This document shows, piece by piece, positions 63,037-64,000 of a stretch of DNA of 64,000 nt. How positions within the stretch are numbered: position 1 is the first letter of the stretch; the number at the start of each line of letters is the position of its first letter. Both the position numbers and the translations under genes were made by a program. The stretch comes from Maricaulis maris_C (GTDB lineage Bacteria; Pseudomonadota; Alphaproteobacteria; Caulobacterales; Maricaulaceae), in assembly GCF_049116555.1 (NCBI RefSeq), contig NZ_JAGDYT010000025.1, forward strand, positions 62,001-126,000. Reading direction: 5' to 3'. Below the pieces are notes generated by a model. It was not told where the DNA came from and made no database searches. It worked only from the letters and a program-made list of their open reading frames with translations.

Positions 63037-63640
63037 GGGTCAGTACCCAATTGGGATTGCCGGTATCGGTGCGACGTTCGAACACCCAGTCTTCAGTGAC
63101 AGTCGAGAGATGGCCCAGATCACCCGCAATGACGGCCTCGTCAGCATCCCTGGTTTCCGTCGCGATCTCGGCCACGAAGCGCACCTTGATGCGCGCAGTC
63201 TCACTCTCGAGACTGGCCTCGGTGATTTCGGCAGAACGAATGCGCTCGATCTCGGTCCGTACCGTCTCACCACGATCCGCCCGCTGGTCGATCGCAGTCG
63301 TGTATCGATCGAGAACCTTGGCGGCCAGGAGCGGCTCAAGGGTCTTGCGGTCACCCGCGGAAAAGGCCTCGACAATCATCGTATAAGCGCTGCGTGCGCC
63401 GTCGACGAAAGCGTTCGGGTCAAAGCGCGTGTCAGCCGCTGCGATGGCTTCCAGCCCCGCAGCTGCCGGCCCTTCAAAGGCGGGGCGCAGTCCCGGCGTT
63501 CGGCCGGCATCGCCGGTCTTTGCCACTTCCTCCGGAGGCGTCGGAGCCTCCATGTGACCTTCCCGGCGCCCCAGAACCGTATAGAGACGATAAGCGAAGA
63601 AGATCGCGACCACACCGCTGAGAAGTGTCCAGATATCCAT
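63020..63640 (-). CDS. Tim44/TimA-like domain protein
   Basis: A 206-residue membrane-anchored protein: one N-terminal segment (DIWTLLSGVVAIFFAYRLYT), a short linker and a Tim44-like domain (FDPNAFVDGARSAYTMIVEAF; TVTEDWVFERR). Bacterial TimA proteins are alphaproteobacterial relatives of mitochondrial Tim44. Start ATG 63640; the longer frame to 63691 adds unrelated residues. Overlap with mltA implies co-translation. Position beside secB is conserved in the class. Confidence 0.92.
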   Translation of the reverse strand: MDIWTLLSGVVAIFFAYRLYTVLGRREGHMEAPTPPEEVAKTGDAGRTPGLRPAFEGPAAAGLEAIAAADTRFDPNAFVDGARSAYTMIVEAFSAGDRKTLEPLLAAKVLDRYTTAIDQRADRGETVRTEIERIRSAEITEASLESETARIKVRFVAEIATETRDADEAVIAGDLGHLSTVTEDWVFERRTDTGNPNWVLTRVAAV

Positions 63641-63853
63641 ACGGCCCGCTACACCTTTGCTGCGCTGACAAGCCCGGGCGCCACGCGCCAAAGCCTCGTT
63701 CCTTTCCTTGATATAGGCCCTATTTGCCCGGTCGTCAGCCTCTTCGCTGTGGTCTTGCCAGCTTGCCGCTGGACTGTGGCCATGCTAACGGGCGCGCTCT
63801 CATTGACCCGGCCGCCCACGGCCAGCCGTTTACAGACCCATCCGGGGAGTTCC
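63641..63853. promoter_or_regulatory. Divergent promoter region timA-like / secB
   Basis: 213 bases between two divergent genes. The stretch CCTTGATATAGGCCCTATTT (63699 onward) is relatively AT-rich and is the likely core promoter area for one or both directions; I cannot assign boxes with confidence. GGGGAG before 63854 serves as the secB ribosome site. Confidence 0.35.
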
Positions 63854-64000
63854 ATGACCGACGCACCCAACATGCCCGCCGACGACGCGGCCGCCCAACA
63901 GCCGCAGCTGCGCGTCCTTGCGCAATACGTGAAGGACCTCTCCTTCGAAAATCCGGGCGCTCCCGACACCCTGCGTCCAGGCCAGGCAACCCCGGCGATT
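63854..64000 (+). CDS. secB: Protein-export chaperone SecB, N-terminal part (cut by window edge)
   Basis: Cytosolic tetrameric chaperone that keeps preproteins unfolded for SecA. Only the first 49 codons are visible: an Ala/Gln-rich acidic lead, then the family opening LRVLAQYVKDLSFENPGAPD. ATG 63854 follows GGGGAG at normal distance. The frame is open to the right edge. Divergent from the Tim44-like gene. Confidence 0.92.
   Translation, partial: MTDAPNMPADDAAAQQPQLRVLAQYVKDLSFENPGAPDTLRPGQATPAI

Overview
This 64 kb window is a densely coded, high-GC chromosomal segment of an alphaproteobacterium. Housekeeping genes fill almost all of it, many joined by 4-base start/stop overlaps. The gene content and order (miaB-phoH-ybeY-corC-lnt, fur-rimI-tsaB, glnD/mutS/malic enzyme, rph/hrcA/grpE, dnaK/dnaJ/dapB, hslV/hslU, mltA-timA/secB) resemble the origin-proximal part of Caulobacter-type genomes. 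A stalked or Hyphomonadaceae/Maricaulaceae-type organism (Maricaulis-like) is my best guess, but it is inferred from gene order and not from a search. I found no rRNA, tRNA, insertion sequence, prophage or CRISPR array.

Layout. 1-7.4 kb, minus strand: lnt (cut by the window edge), corC, ybeY, phoH and miaB as one overlapping chain, then a Tet-like MFS transporter, fur, rimI and tsaB. 7.4-10.4 kb: an Nfu iron-sulfur scaffold, a universal stress protein, an unknown membrane protein, a PCu(A)C copper lipoprotein and a DUF2946 protein. 10.5-18.7 kb, minus: trpS, murJ, glnD, mutS. 18.8-24.7 kb: malic enzyme fused to a phosphotransacetylase domain, an AmpG-like permease and a hybrid histidine kinase. 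24.9-32.8 kb: comM, gshB, a BON lipoprotein, yraN and rsmI (minus); an LpoA/LppC lipoprotein (plus); hemW and rdgB (minus).

32.8-34.2 kb is the most accessory-looking stretch. A plus-strand cassette (a 38-residue membrane peptide, a DUF2975 membrane protein and a small XRE regulator) sits between rdgB and rph. It has palindromic operator-like sites in front, a strong internal hairpin, and a nested structured element behind. 34.2-36.8 kb: rph (minus), then hrcA and grpE (plus). 36.8-39.4 kb: a membrane-anchored glutamate-synthase-like flavoprotein, a small membrane protein and alkB. 39.7-45.8 kb: dnaK, an FkbM-type methyltransferase, dnaJ, an unknown membrane protein and dapB, all plus strand. 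An extra gene thus sits at each junction of the usual dnaK-dnaJ-dapB order.

45.9-53.6 kb: a WYL regulator, glyoxalase I, an Ada-like AraC/methyltransferase, DUF2244, a LysE exporter, nth, an orphan ATP-grasp protein and a PfkB sugar kinase. A 563-base intergenic stretch after nth carries a perfect 15-bp inverted repeat. 53.8-64 kb: a GGDEF-EAL membrane receptor; hslV and hslU separated by four unrelated genes; an Smr protein; mltA and a Tim44-like protein; and the start of secB at the right edge.

Working together: three chaperone/protease modules (HrcA-GrpE-DnaK-DnaJ, HslVU, SecB), nucleotide-pool and DNA repair (RdgB, MutS, Nth, AlkB, Ada-like), envelope biogenesis (Lnt, MurJ, MltA, AmpG, LpoA) and nitrogen/redox control (GlnD, GshB, Fur, Nfu) are concentrated here. 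The best leads are the 32.8-34.2 kb cassette with its RNA structures, the FkbM gene inside dnaK-dnaJ, the split hslV/hslU pair and the hairpin covering the comM ribosome binding site.
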